Assembly (NCBI GenBank): GCA_027488135.1
Contig: JAIYCH010000013.1
Span: 1 to 64,000 of the forward strand
DNA: 64,000 nt
Source: Saprospiraceae bacterium
Lineage (GTDB): Bacteria > Bacteroidota > Bacteroidia > Chitinophagales > Saprospiraceae
Reading direction: 5' to 3'
Below the pieces are notes generated by a model. The model saw only the letters and a list, made by a program, of their open reading frames with translations, was not told where the DNA came from and made no database searches. Each line of letters opens with the position of its first letter. Position 1 is the stretch's first letter. Below, in pieces: positions 1 to 9,264 of this stretch. Both the position numbers and the translations under genes were made by a program.

Positions 1-153
1 GTCATGGATATATTTGCATGAAAATAAATGCAGGACGGACTATGATGGATCATTGGTGAAAATAGGTGGAAGACCTGTTAACATAATGGAGTGGCTGGCC
101 CTACAAAAGCTTAACCCCAGGAAATAAGGCTGTAAGATAAGGAAAATACAGGA

Positions 154-194
154 TTTACTAATGGGCTGGCCTGAAAAACCAGCCCATTAGTAAA
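154..194 (-). terminator. Perfect 16-bp hairpin after the phosphomutase gene
   Basis: The arms at 154-169 and 179-194 are exact reverse complements around a 9-nt loop. The hairpin begins 5 nt past the stop codon of the minus-strand phosphomutase gene. No U-run follows on the minus strand, so it may act as a terminator or as a 3' stabilising hairpin. Confidence 0.6.
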
Positions 195-198
195 TGTA

Positions 199-1596
199 TT
201 AAAGAATAGCAGCTTTTACCTCATCCAATATAGTTCTTACCATTTCCTCATTTTCTGCCTGGGCATACACACGGAGCACGGGTTCAGTGCCTGAAGGTCT
301 GATCATCACCCAGCGATCATTGCCGAGTAAAAACTTAGTTCCATCCATTTGTACTGTTTCTTGAATATTGAATGAACCAAATTGGGTATATGTTTGATTA
401 TCACAATGTTTAATTACCGATTGCTTTTGACTTTCCGTGATATGCAAATCGTCTCTATCACACCAAAAAGAGCCAACTAAGTCATACACCTCCTGAATTA
501 ATTCCTTTAGTGATTTACCTGTTGTGGACATAAATTCCAGGATCATCAATCCAATCCAGATACCATCTCTTTCGGGAATATGACCTTTAACGGCTAAACC
601 ACCTGATTCTTCGCCTCCCACCAACACATCTTTTTGGGTCATAATGTCGGCAATATATTTGAAACCAATAGCTGTAACTTCAATGGGTAAATTGAGTAAT
701 GCAGCTAATTTTTTCATTTTATCAGTCACAGAAAAAGTAATAATTACATGTCCCTTTTGACCTTTATATTTGCCTAAATAAAGGAGCAAAAGAAGTAAAA
801 TATGATGAGAATCAACAAATTTACCTGTTTCGTCATATAAGCCAATTCTATCTGCATCGCCATCTGTTGCGATACCGAGTTGAATATCAGGATGGCTTGC
901 AATCAGGGCTGAAAGTTCTTGTAAATTTTTATGAATTGGTTCTGGTGCCTGTCCTTTAAAAGAAGGATTAAAATCGCAATGCAGGCAATGAGCTTCAGGC
1001 AGAATACGGGGCATAGCACGTTGTCCTGCACCATACATAGCATCATAAGCAACCCCAACTTTTGCCTTTTTAATTCCATCAAGATCAAATGATTTCTCCA
1101 CATGATCGAGGTACATTTGCTCAAGATCAAGATATTCAAATAATCCTGCTTCTTTCAAAGACTCGATAGAGGGAAAGACGGATAAAGAACATTTTTCGGG
1201 AACGAGCGCTTCGACTTCACTCACCTGAGCGGGAGAAAGAGGTCCTCCAAAGTGCGATTTCAACTTATACCCATTATAATCGGGCGGATTATGGCTGGCG
1301 GTTATGACCACACCCAGCTGTGAATTTGTTTTAGCCACACCTAAGGATACCATTGGCGTAGATGAAAAATCGGGTGACATGAGTACTTTTATACCATAAG
1401 CACCTAATACAGATGCGGTTGTGTTTGCAAAAAGCACGCCTCCAAATCGACAATCGTATCCAATCACAACTTGTTTCCCCCCTGTATTTTTCAACCAAAT
1501 AGCCGTAGCTTCAGCGACACGGCGAACATTTTCAACGGTATAATCAGAAGCAATAATTGCTCTCCAACCATCGGTACCAAATTTAATTGAATTCAT
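199..1596 (-). CDS. Phosphoglucomutase/phosphomannomutase family protein
   Basis: This 465-residue protein is a cytoplasmic alpha-D-phosphohexomutase that should move phosphate between the 1 and 6 positions of hexoses. All four family signatures are visible: the phosphoserine loop TASHNP with Ser101, the Mg-binding DGDADR at 245-250, the sugar-binding GEESGG near 330, and the phosphate-binding RPSGTEP near 435. The length is normal for the family and the N terminus (IKFGTDGWRAII) is intact, so the ATG at 1596 is a good start. It diverges from pcm. Glucose, mannose and glucosamine phosphate substrates cannot be separated from sequence alone. Confidence 0.93.
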   Translation of the reverse strand: MNSIKFGTDGWRAIIASDYTVENVRRVAEATAIWLKNTGGKQVVIGYDCRFGGVLFANTTASVLGAYGIKVLMSPDFSSTPMVSLGVAKTNSQLGVVITASHNPPDYNGYKLKSHFGGPLSPAQVSEVEALVPEKCSLSVFPSIESLKEAGLFEYLDLEQMYLDHVEKSFDLDGIKKAKVGVAYDAMYGAGQRAMPRILPEAHCLHCDFNPSFKGQAPEPIHKNLQELSALIASHPDIQLGIATDGDADRIGLYDETGKFVDSHHILLLLLLYLGKYKGQKGHVIITFSVTDKMKKLAALLNLPIEVTAIGFKYIADIMTQKDVLVGGEESGGLAVKGHIPERDGIWIGLMILEFMSTTGKSLKELIQEVYDLVGSFWCDRDDLHITESQKQSVIKHCDNQTYTQFGSFNIQETVQMDGTKFLLGNDRWVMIRPSGTEPVLRVYAQAENEEMVRTILDEVKAAIL

Positions 1597-1711
1597 ATTG
1601 ACAATTTTAAGTAAAAATAAGTCTATTATTGGATACTTTTACCATTTTAAAAGAAATAAGAAATCAAATGTTTTCTACATTTCACCTTCACAAATAAATA
1701 GAAAAATCAAA

Positions 1712-2365
1712 ATGTTGCAGACGGATACCTACAGGCATAAAGGCATGCGCCGCTTGTTAGTGGAGGAACTCCGATCCAGAGGATTATTTTCTGAAGAAGT
1801 TTTAGAAACATTTCAACGAGTTCCCAGGCATTTCTTTTTAGATAAGGCATTTGAAGAATGGGCTTACCAAGACAAACCCTTTCCCATAGGACATGATCAA
1901 ACCATTTCACAACCTTACACGGTTGCTTTAATGACTCAACATTTAGCTATTAAGAAACGGGAAAAAGTATTAGAAATTGGCACAGGGTCTGGTTTTCAGG
2001 CGGCTATATTGGCTTCTTTAGGTGGCAGGATTTATACGATTGAACGAGTCCGTGCATTATATCTTTCTTCTAAATCTTTATTAAAAGAAATGAAATTCTC
2101 AAATATCCAGTCCTTTTACAAGGATGGCTATTTAGGTTTACCTGAATTTGCCCCCTTCGATAAAATTATCGTAACGGCCGGTGCGCCAGAAGTACCACTT
2201 TTACTGCCTAAACAATTAAGCATAGGAGGCATCATGTTAGTACCCACTGGTATAGAAACGCAAAGACTGTTAAAGATAATAAGAACGGGAGAAAATAGTT
2301 GGGAAACAAAAGATCTTGGCGAGGCAAAGTTCGTTCCATTTCTAGCAGGAACGAGACCTTCTTAA
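1712..2365 (+). CDS. pcm: Protein-L-isoaspartate O-methyltransferase
   Basis: This protein transfers a methyl group from S-adenosylmethionine to L-isoaspartyl residues, starting repair of aged proteins in the cytoplasm. The SAM-binding motif VLEIGTGSGFQAAILA and the upstream QPYTVALMTQHL segment are typical of Pcm. I take the ATG at 1712 (MLQTDTYRHKGMRRLL) because it matches the usual N terminus and gives 217 residues; an in-frame TTG at 1598 would add 38 residues of low-complexity sequence. The stop overlaps the stop of the convergent tadA by 4 bp (a shared TTAA). Confidence 0.92.
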   Translation: MLQTDTYRHKGMRRLLVEELRSRGLFSEEVLETFQRVPRHFFLDKAFEEWAYQDKPFPIGHDQTISQPYTVALMTQHLAIKKREKVLEIGTGSGFQAAILASLGGRIYTIERVRALYLSSKSLLKEMKFSNIQSFYKDGYLGLPEFAPFDKIIVTAGAPEVPLLLPKQLSIGGIMLVPTGIETQRLLKIIRTGENSWETKDLGEAKFVPFLAGTRPS

Positions 2366-2811
2366 CCTCTTTTATGGCTAAAAAAATCTTGTAATAATTG
2401 CCGGCAATCAGCTTCCATTACCCCATAAGAAAGTTTTGTCTGTGGGTGAAGCAAAGCTTTTCCAAACTTCATAAATCCTCTTTTTTCATCAGATGCACCA
2501 TAGACAACCCTGGAAATTTGCGACCAATAAAGGGCGCCCGCGCACATGGAGCATGGTTCCAGGGTAACATATAAAGTACAATCGGTTAAATATTTACTTC
2601 CCAAAAAATCTGCTGCGGCTGTAATAGCAATAATCTCAGCATGGGCGGTAATATCTCCTAATTGTTCCGTTCGATTAGAACCTCTTGCAATAATTCGGTT
2701 ATCACAAACTATTACGGCGCCAACAGGAACCTCCCCGTTTTCTGCGGCAAAAGTAGCCTCTCTAAAAGCTTCTTTCATGAAATAATCATCGCTATGAATA
2801 CTTAACATCAT
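2362..2811 (-). CDS. tadA: tRNA-specific adenosine deaminase
   Basis: This zinc-dependent deaminase converts adenosine 34 to inosine at the wobble position of tRNA-Arg. From the chosen start, the zinc site is HAE (His57, catalytic Glu59) plus PCSMC (Cys87 and Cys90). The ATG at 2811 (or the adjacent one at 2808) gives 149 residues, the normal TadA length. The frame stays open upstream to 2934, but that extension would run into the divergent guaB start and has no family counterpart. A free guanine or cytosine deaminase is a weaker alternative. Confidence 0.88.
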   Translation of the reverse strand: MMLSIHSDDYFMKEAFREATFAAENGEVPVGAVIVCDNRIIARGSNRTEQLGDITAHAEIIAITAAADFLGSKYLTDCTLYVTLEPCSMCAGALYWSQISRVVYGASDEKRGFMKFGKALLHPQTKLSYGVMEADCRQLLQDFFSHKRG

Positions 2812-2847
2812 TATTTTTATAAAATTCCACGAAAATATACAATTTCC

Positions 2848-2878
2848 TTTCGCATTTGCAATCATTTGTCTAATTTTG
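2848..2878 (+). promoter_or_regulatory. Bacteroidetes-type promoter abutting the guaB start
   Basis: A TAATTTTG box at 2871-2878 matches the Bacteroidetes -7 consensus TAnnTTTG. TTTC lies 19 nt upstream at 2848-2851, the position expected for the TTTG -33 element. The box ends 3 nt before the guaB ATG, so transcription from it would begin at or next to the start codon. Confidence 0.6.
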
Positions 2879-2881
2879 CAA

Positions 2882-4369
2882 ATGGAAACACAGAAAATTT
2901 TATCCGACACCAAATTTTTGGGCGAAGCACTCACCTTCGATGATGTACTTTTGGTTCCCGATTACAGTGAAGTCTTACCCCGCGAGGTTGATATATCAAG
3001 TTACCTTACTCGGGAACTCAAATTAAACGTACCTATAGTATCTGCGGCGATGGATTCTGTCACCGATGCACGTTTAGCGATAGCTATTGCCCGACAAGGA
3101 GGCATAGGTATTATACACAAAAATCTTTCCATAGCTGGTCAGGCAGAGCAGATTCGCATTGTAAAACGGTCAGAAAGTGGTATGATTATTGACCCTGTGA
3201 CTATTAGTCCAGAGGCAACATTGAAAGAAGCCCTCGATTTGATGAATAAGTTTAAAATCGGTGGCATTCCGGTGGTTGATAATCAAAAAAAATTAGTTGG
3301 TATATTGACTAACAGAGACTTACGTTTCGAAAAAAGATTAGACCGTCCCGTAAAAGATATTATGACCAGTAAAAATCTGGTCACCGCTGCAGCAGGTACA
3401 ACCTTCGAGGAAGCGAGGACTATTCTTCAGCAAAATAAAATTGAAAAATTACCCGTCGTAGATAATCAAAAGGTATTGATTGGATTGATTACCTTTCGCG
3501 ACATCATGCAGGTTCAAAACTATCCTTTAGCTTGTAAAGATTCTTTGGGCCGATTGATAGTAGGTGGTGCCATTGGCGTAACAAACGATATGCTGGAAAG
3601 AGTAGAAGCACTGGTTGCCGTTGGCGTCGATGTCATTGCCATAGATACTGCTCATGGTCATTCTGCTGGAGTCCTTCGTGCCATAAAGTTGGTAAAGGAA
3701 AAATACCCCGATTTGCAGGTCATTGGTGGAAATGTTGCCACAGGAGCTGGTGCATTAGCCCTGGTTGAAGCTGGCGCCGATGGGGTCAAAGTGGGTGTAG
3801 GCCCGGGCAGTATTTGTACCACGCGCATTGTAGCAGGTGTTGGTGTACCTCAGTTATCGGCTATCTTTAATGCTTATCAGGCAATAAAACATACTGGTGT
3901 TCCCGTTATTGGCGACGGAGGCATTCGATATACCGGCGATATTGTTAAAGCGCTGGCCGCCGGTGCAAGCACTATCATGGCAGGTGGATTATTTGCCGGT
4001 GTGGAAGAATCACCCGGTGAAACCATCATTCTGGAGGGAAGAAAATTTAAGGTTTACCGAGGTATGGGCTCATTAGGTGCTATGGCCATTGGTTCAAAAG
4101 ATCGTTATTTTCAAGACGTGGAAGATGATATAAAAAAGTTGGTACCTGAAGGAATTGAAGGACAAGTACCTTTTAAAGGATTTCTTTCCGAAGTTATGGT
4201 TCAATATATTGGAGGACTGAGAGCAGGTATGGGCTATTGCGGTGCTGAAAATGTGCCAGCATTACAACAAAAAGCTCAGTTTGTGAAAATTACCGCAGCC
4301 GGAATTCAGGAAAGCCATCCTCACAATGTGGTTATCACCAGAGAAGCACCTAACTACAGCAGAAGATAA
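2882..4369 (+). CDS. guaB: Inosine-5'-monophosphate dehydrogenase
   Basis: This enzyme oxidises IMP to XMP with NAD+, the committed step of guanine nucleotide synthesis. The 495-residue protein has the N-terminal [15 protein letters not shown] signature, a tandem CBS regulatory pair near 95-205, the catalytic cysteine loop [13 protein letters not shown] near 310, and the flap segment GMGSLGAM near 390. The ATG at 2882 leaves the usual short leader before LTFDDVLL; the next in-frame ATG would remove essential sequence. It diverges from tadA, with 70 bp between the two starts. Confidence 0.96.
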   Translation: METQKILSDTKFLGEALTFDDVLLVPDYSEVLPREVDISSYLTRELKLNVPIVSAAMDSVTDARLAIAIARQGGIGIIHKNLSIAGQAEQIRIVKRSESGMIIDPVTISPEATLKEALDLMNKFKIGGIPVVDNQKKLVGILTNRDLRFEKRLDRPVKDIMTSKNLVTAAAGTTFEEARTILQQNKIEKLPVVDNQKVLIGLITFRDIMQVQNYPLACKDSLGRLIVGGAIGVTNDMLERVEALVAVGVDVIAIDTAHGHSAGVLRAIKLVKEKYPDLQVIGGNVATGAGALALVEAGADGVKVGVGPGSICTTRIVAGVGVPQLSAIFNAYQAIKHTGVPVIGDGGIRYTGDIVKALAAGASTIMAGGLFAGVEESPGETIILEGRKFKVYRGMGSLGAMAIGSKDRYFQDVEDDIKKLVPEGIEGQVPFKGFLSEVMVQYIGGLRAGMGYCGAENVPALQQKAQFVKITAAGIQESHPHNVVITREAPNYSRR

Positions 4370-4405
4370 ATTACAAGTATTATACCCATAACCTTAATCT
4401 TTACT

Positions 4406-5668
4406 ATGCTTCGAATCATTGGTTTTCTGTTTTTTGCCTCTTTTTTCTCATTAAAAGGTCAAAACTTAGATTTTGAATATATTGATAAGGTGTATGTTCC
4501 TACTATTAAATCGGTTACTTTCCATCCTCAGGGTATGGGTATTGCAGCCCCCGTTTCTGATGTTGAAGGAAATATTCCGCTCTTACTTACCTTTGACGAA
4601 CTTACCAATGATGTAAAACGATTTTCTTACAAACTTATCCATTGCGACTTTGACTGGCGTCCTTCAGAGTTAATGGAAATGGAATATATTAATGGATATC
4701 CGGAAGACAACATTCAACAATACTCCTTTTCTTCAAAAACTACTTTAGCCTACGTACACTATGAATTAACGCTGCCTAACAGAGGTACGAGATGGACAAA
4801 ATCAGGTAATTATTTATTGATTGTTTACGAAGATGAGAACGAAAAATTCCCTGTTATTACCAAAAGATTTGTTGTAGTAAACAATTTAGTTCAAATAGAA
4901 CCCAGATTGGTTATTCCTGCAAATGCTTCCCTTTACAGAACGCATCAGGAGTTAGATTTTGTAGTAAATCATCCTAAATTATTAATTCGTCAACCCGCCC
5001 AGGAGATCAAAGCATCTGTAGTACAAAACGGACAATGGAAAAATGCCGTCACAGGCATCTCTCCTTTCAGCTTCAGAAATCAGCAAATCATTTTTGATTA
5101 TCAAGGAAAAATAGTTTTTCCGGGAGGTAAAGAGTTCAGGCCACTCGATTTACGTACTTTGTGGCAAAGGACGGGCCAAATGTCCGACTTAATAAGAACC
5201 AGAACCTCCACCGATGTAATTCTTTTTAAGGATAAATTAAGAGGAGAAGAACCCTATTTCCAAAACAGAGATATTAACGGGCAGTTTTTTATAGAAACGC
5301 AGGATCAGAATAATCAACTGGCAGCCGATTATGCACAGGTGGTCTTCAATCTATACACCGTTGAACCAATCTACGATAAAGATGTTTTTTTACTAGGTTC
5401 CTTCAATGACTGGTCACCCTCACCCGAATATAGAATGATTTTTAGCCCCGAGGAAAAAGGCTACCTCCTGAAAAAACCAATGAAACAAGGTTTTTATGAT
5501 TACGCATTTGCCACCCGGGCTAAAAAAGAGGAAAAGTTAGATTTTATGGAAACAGAAGGAAGTTGGTACGAAACTGAAAATGAATATCAGATATTCATTT
5601 ATTACAGACCCTTTGGCGCAAGGTACGATGAAGTTATCGGCTATCAGGTCTTTAATTCAAGACGGTAG
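4406..5668 (+). CDS. Type IX secretion system Plug protein (DUF5103)
   Basis: This 420-residue exported protein has a signal peptide (residues 1-19, ending SLKGQ) followed by beta-rich sequence. The features I recognise are those of the DUF5103/T9SS-plug family: the early YVPTIKSVTFHP segment, the KLIHCDFDW block and the conserved ending with paired aromatics (YYRPFGARYDEVIGY). In Flavobacterium the Plug closes the periplasmic side of the SprA translocon when no PorV-bound cargo is present. That role is inferred here from family membership. It lies 36 bp after guaB and is probably a separate functional unit. Confidence 0.8.
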   Translation: MLRIIGFLFFASFFSLKGQNLDFEYIDKVYVPTIKSVTFHPQGMGIAAPVSDVEGNIPLLLTFDELTNDVKRFSYKLIHCDFDWRPSELMEMEYINGYPEDNIQQYSFSSKTTLAYVHYELTLPNRGTRWTKSGNYLLIVYEDENEKFPVITKRFVVVNNLVQIEPRLVIPANASLYRTHQELDFVVNHPKLLIRQPAQEIKASVVQNGQWKNAVTGISPFSFRNQQIIFDYQGKIVFPGGKEFRPLDLRTLWQRTGQMSDLIRTRTSTDVILFKDKLRGEEPYFQNRDINGQFFIETQDQNNQLAADYAQVVFNLYTVEPIYDKDVFLLGSFNDWSPSPEYRMIFSPEEKGYLLKKPMKQGFYDYAFATRAKKEEKLDFMETEGSWYETENEYQIFIYYRPFGARYDEVIGYQVFNSRR

Positions 5669-5745
5669 GCTAACTGTTTTTCTCTGTTTATCCATAAAAT
5701 AATCCTTTTCATATAATATTTAAAGCTACCTACCGATGGTTTATC

Positions 5746-5753
5746 TAAGTTTG
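5746..5753 (+). promoter_or_regulatory. -7 box upstream of the TolC-like gene
   Basis: TAAGTTTG is an exact TAnnTTTG match ending 25 nt before the ATG at 5779. I do not see a convincing -33 element. Confidence 0.5.
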
Positions 5754-5778
5754 CAGCTAAATATAAATTACACACGAA

Positions 5779-7206
5779 ATGTTATTTCTACGTTTTTCAT
5801 TTATTCTTTTGCTTTTTGGCAGCCTTATTACGGTAAAGGCACAAAATCGCTGGTCCTTACAAAAATGTGTGACCTACGCTACTGAAAATAGTTTAGCCAT
5901 TAAGCAATCCATAGCCCAGATTCGCAATGCCGAATTGACGCTCAAACAAAATCAATTATCAAGATTGCCCAATTTAAATGCTGGAGTAAGCGGTGGTTAT
6001 CAGTTTGGTAGAACCATTGACCCTACCACTAACAGCTTCGCTTTGGAGGGTATTGGTTTTAACAGTTATTCCTTAAATACTGGCATTCAGGTGTTTGGCG
6101 GTGGCATTATTAAGCATAATATACTGAGGAGCAAATATGAGCTGGAAGCAGGTAAATTAGAAGCTGAAGCCACTGAAAATAATCTGGGTCTGCAGGTCGC
6201 TGCCGCTTACTTAAATGTGCTTTTAGCAGATGAGCAACTAGTCATTGCCAAAACGAGATTATTGCAATCTCAAAATCAACTTAATCAAATTATTCGCTTC
6301 ATTGAGGTAGGTGCAAGGCCTATCAATGAGAGATATGATTTTGAAGCTACCTTAGCCCTAGATCAGCAAGCGCTCATAGAAGCAGAAAATTTCCTTATCC
6401 GATCTAATTTAATCTTAAGGCAGTTTTTACTTATTCCCGATGGAACGCCTTTTGACATAGAAAAACCTGAAATCAAAGTTCCCGAAGACGCAGACGTTGA
6501 CGGTATTTCAGCCAATGAATTATTTGTTGGAGCTGTGGATATTTTACCTCAGGTTAAAGCAGCCGAAAAACGTTTGCAGGCAGCTAATATTGGGATTTTA
6601 CAGGCGAAAGCTAATTTATTACCCACCCTTTCTCTTTTTGCCAGTCTTCGTTCTAATTTTTCTAACCAGGCAAGAACCATTACGGGGTTTGATGTTACAA
6701 AAGTGAAGCAAAACGTGTTTATTAACAATATACCCGTTGCGCTGGAGATAGAACAAAATGTGCCAACCTTTGCCAAAAAAGAATACTTCGATCAAGTCAG
6801 CGAAAATTTTGGTCAAAGTCTGGGATTACAACTTAATATTCCTATTTATAACAACCGTCAGGTGAAGATAAATATTGAACGCGCGAAGCTGGGAGTAATT
6901 TCCAATGAAGTTGCTAAAGAGCAGGCCCGCCAACAGTTACGCACTGAAATAGAACAAACACTAACGGCGGTGAGAGCATCTCAAAGAACCTTGCAAGCAG
7001 CTAATTTGTCCTTGAAGGCGGCTACAGCTGCCTTTGAAAATGCACAAAAAAGATATGAACTTGGCGCCATCAATTCATTAGAATTAAACACGGCAAGAAC
7101 CAATATGGAAAGAGCCAAATCAGATAGAATCCGTTCCAGATTTCAACATTTATTTAACCTAAAACAAGTAGATTTTTACCAGGGAAAACCTATTACCCTT
7201 GATTAA
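5779..7206 (+). CDS. TolC-family outer membrane efflux protein
   Basis: This 475-residue outer-membrane channel subunit has a signal peptide (ending TVKAQ), the WSLQKCVTYATENSLAIKQS opening typical of Bacteroidetes TolC homologues, and two copies of the coiled helical hairpin. The second copy includes the YELGAINSLELNTARTNMERA signature near the C terminus. TolC trimers carry substrate from a periplasmic adaptor across the outer membrane. An adaptor gene follows after 29 bp, so the two probably form an operon. No inner-membrane pump gene is next to them, so the substrate is unknown. Confidence 0.92.
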   Translation: MLFLRFSFILLLFGSLITVKAQNRWSLQKCVTYATENSLAIKQSIAQIRNAELTLKQNQLSRLPNLNAGVSGGYQFGRTIDPTTNSFALEGIGFNSYSLNTGIQVFGGGIIKHNILRSKYELEAGKLEAEATENNLGLQVAAAYLNVLLADEQLVIAKTRLLQSQNQLNQIIRFIEVGARPINERYDFEATLALDQQALIEAENFLIRSNLILRQFLLIPDGTPFDIEKPEIKVPEDADVDGISANELFVGAVDILPQVKAAEKRLQAANIGILQAKANLLPTLSLFASLRSNFSNQARTITGFDVTKVKQNVFINNIPVALEIEQNVPTFAKKEYFDQVSENFGQSLGLQLNIPIYNNRQVKINIERAKLGVISNEVAKEQARQQLRTEIEQTLTAVRASQRTLQAANLSLKAATAAFENAQKRYELGAINSLELNTARTNMERAKSDRIRSRFQHLFNLKQVDFYQGKPITLD

Positions 7207-7235
7207 TTTAACTTCGAAAGAAAAACTTAACCATC

Positions 7236-8636
7236 ATGATGAATAAGAAAAGAAAAAACCTTTGGATTTACATCGCTGGCGTTGCGGTTATTGCTTTGGT
7301 TGCCGTTGCCTATTTTAAAGGAAAAAACAGAAAGGAAGGTGATAAAGTAGCTTTGGAAGCAGCTCAAATGAGAACTATTGAGGAAAGAGTTTCGGCTAGC
7401 GGTCGAATATTCCCTATTGTTGAGGTAAAAATAAGTTCCGATGTTTCAGGTGAAGTCGTTGAACTTTATGTACAGGAGGGTGATTCTGTTGTTCAGGGTC
7501 AAGTGCTTGCCAAAATTAATCCGGATGCGTACGTTTCTCAGGTTGAACGGGGTGTTGCTTTTGTCAACAGTTCAAAAGCTCAAGCTGCCAATAGTCGCTC
7601 ACAAATTGAAAATATCAAAGCGCAAAAAGAGCAGATTATGGCTCAATTGGATAATGCCCGTGAAATTCATAAAAGAAATGAAAAACTCTTTAAGGACGGG
7701 GTTATTTCAAATGCAGATTTTCAGGCTTCACAGTCTAGTCTAAAATCATTAGAGGCTAATCTACGCGCTTCAGATGCTGGCATCAGATCTTCTCAAGATG
7801 CCGCAAGAGGTGCTGACTTCTCTGTAGCCAGTGCAGAGGCAAGTTTAAAAGAATTGAGAACCAGTCTAAACAGAACGACTATCCTTGCGCCAGAAAGTGG
7901 TATTATTTCTTTATTGAATATTGAAAAAGGGGAAAGGGTTGTAGGAACTATTCAAATGACAGGTACTGAAATTATGCGCATTGCTAATCTCAATGCCATG
8001 GAAGTAAGGGTCGATGTAAGTGAAAATGATATTCCCAGAGTGAAATTAAACGACGAAGTTTCTGTAGAAGTCGATGCTTATCTTGGTAGAAAATTTGTAG
8101 GTCGTGTAAGTCAAATTGCCAATTCTTCCAAAAATTCCGCTTCTTTAGGCGGTGCAGCGCTGGCAACGGATCAGGTAACGAATTTTGAGGTGAGAATTAA
8201 AATTGATCCGCAGTCTTATGCTGATTTAGTCACCGCTCAACGAAAATATCCTTTCCGTCCAGGTATGTCTGCGGCCGTTGAAATTAAAACAACCATCAAA
8301 GAAAATATCCTTACCGTCCCCATTCAATCGGTAACTACCCGAGAAAAAGAAGGTTTGGCTAAAAAGGAAGCAAAATCAGAGACAGATGGTGAGGCCTCTA
8401 ACAAAAAAATAGACGAATTGCGGGAAGTTGTATTTGTATATGAAAAAGGAGATACCATTCAAATGTTAGAGGTTAAAACAGGCATTCAAGATGACTCCTA
8501 CATAGAAATTCTTACCGGTTTAAAGAAGGGTGCTAAAGTAGTGTCAGCTCCTTATTCACTGATATTTAAGAAGTTAAAACAAGGAGATAAGGTTATTGTT
8601 GTAAAAGAAGAAGAGCTCTTTACTGTTGAAAAATAA
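7236..8636 (+). CDS. HlyD/MacA-type periplasmic adaptor (membrane fusion protein)
   Basis: This 466-residue protein has an N-terminal membrane anchor (about residues 9-25), a split lipoyl domain (SGEVVELYVQEGDSVVQGQV and LAPESGIISLLNIEKGERV), a long alpha-hairpin between them, a beta-barrel domain, and a membrane-proximal domain with a lysine-rich insertion near 375-395. It should bridge an inner-membrane transporter and the TolC-like protein encoded upstream. The MacA subgroup, whose partner is an ABC permease (MacB), fits best. No such permease follows; the next gene is a DUF2064 transferase. Confidence 0.9.
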   Translation: MMNKKRKNLWIYIAGVAVIALVAVAYFKGKNRKEGDKVALEAAQMRTIEERVSASGRIFPIVEVKISSDVSGEVVELYVQEGDSVVQGQVLAKINPDAYVSQVERGVAFVNSSKAQAANSRSQIENIKAQKEQIMAQLDNAREIHKRNEKLFKDGVISNADFQASQSSLKSLEANLRASDAGIRSSQDAARGADFSVASAEASLKELRTSLNRTTILAPESGIISLLNIEKGERVVGTIQMTGTEIMRIANLNAMEVRVDVSENDIPRVKLNDEVSVEVDAYLGRKFVGRVSQIANSSKNSASLGGAALATDQVTNFEVRIKIDPQSYADLVTAQRKYPFRPGMSAAVEIKTTIKENILTVPIQSVTTREKEGLAKKEAKSETDGEASNKKIDELREVVFVYEKGDTIQMLEVKTGIQDDSYIEILTGLKKGAKVVSAPYSLIFKKLKQGDKVIVVKEEELFTVEK

Positions 8637-8659
8637 CCTATCAATATAGTTTGACACCT

Positions 8660-9259
8660 ATGTTAAAGTCAAACGCTCTCGTAATATTTGTAAAAAATGC
8701 CAGGCGCGGTCATGTCAAAACCCGCCTGGCATCTTCTTTAGGGGAGGACAAAGCTCTAGCTATTTATTTGGCATTGTGTGAACGGGTACGAAATGTTTGT
8801 CTTGGCTTTTTTGGGAAATGTTACGTTTATTATAGCGAATATATACCCTCAGAGCCTGATCTATGGGAGGATGATTTTTTTATAAAAAGAAAACAAGATC
8901 CTGTGATCGATTTAGGACTTAGAATGAAAGCTGCATGTAACGAACTTTTACCAGTTCACTCTTCTGTAATTTTAATTGGAACGGATATCCCCCATTTGAC
9001 CACTAATATACTCGAAGAATCTATTCTCCTTTTGGAAAATACTGACGTGGTATTAGGCCCTTCTGATGATGGTGGCTACTATTTAATTGGCATGAAAAAA
9101 ACCAATGATTATTTATTCCAAAATATGACCTGGAGTATTGATACTGTATTGAGTGAGTCAATTCAACGCATAAATATGAATAATATGACCTACAACCTAC
9201 TCAAAACACTTTCCGACATAGATACAGCAGATGATTGGGAAAAGCACGGGTGGTTTTAA
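8660..9259 (+). CDS. DUF2064 (TIGR04282-type) glycosyltransferase-like protein
   Basis: This 199-residue protein has a nucleotidyl/glycosyltransferase A fold. Visible motifs are the N-terminal VKNARRGHVKTRL, the IGTDIPHLT metal/substrate loop and the GPSDDGGYYLIG signature of the DUF2064 family. Some members sit in arsenosugar gene clusters, but no arsenic genes are here, so the substrate is open. I chose the ATG at 8660 over an in-frame TTG at 8651. It follows the adaptor gene by 23 bp and may be co-transcribed. Its stop lies 5 bp from the stop of the convergent secreted-protein gene. Confidence 0.8.
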   Translation: MLKSNALVIFVKNARRGHVKTRLASSLGEDKALAIYLALCERVRNVCLGFFGKCYVYYSEYIPSEPDLWEDDFFIKRKQDPVIDLGLRMKAACNELLPVHSSVILIGTDIPHLTTNILEESILLLENTDVVLGPSDDGGYYLIGMKKTNDYLFQNMTWSIDTVLSESIQRINMNNMTYNLLKTLSDIDTADDWEKHGWF

Positions 9260-9264
9260 CTTGT

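Noticed and set aside
1598-1711. Longer pcm reading from a TTG at 1598
   Set aside because: The extra 38 residues are low-complexity and absent from the family; the ATG at 1712 matches the conserved N terminus.
2546-2785. Antisense plus-strand frame within tadA
   Set aside because: It lies opposite catalytic motifs of tadA and shows no protein-like features; it is a coding shadow.
8651-9259. DUF2064 protein as proof of an arsenosugar pathway
   Set aside because: The family name comes from some members' neighbourhoods; no arsenic methylation or radical SAM genes are nearby.
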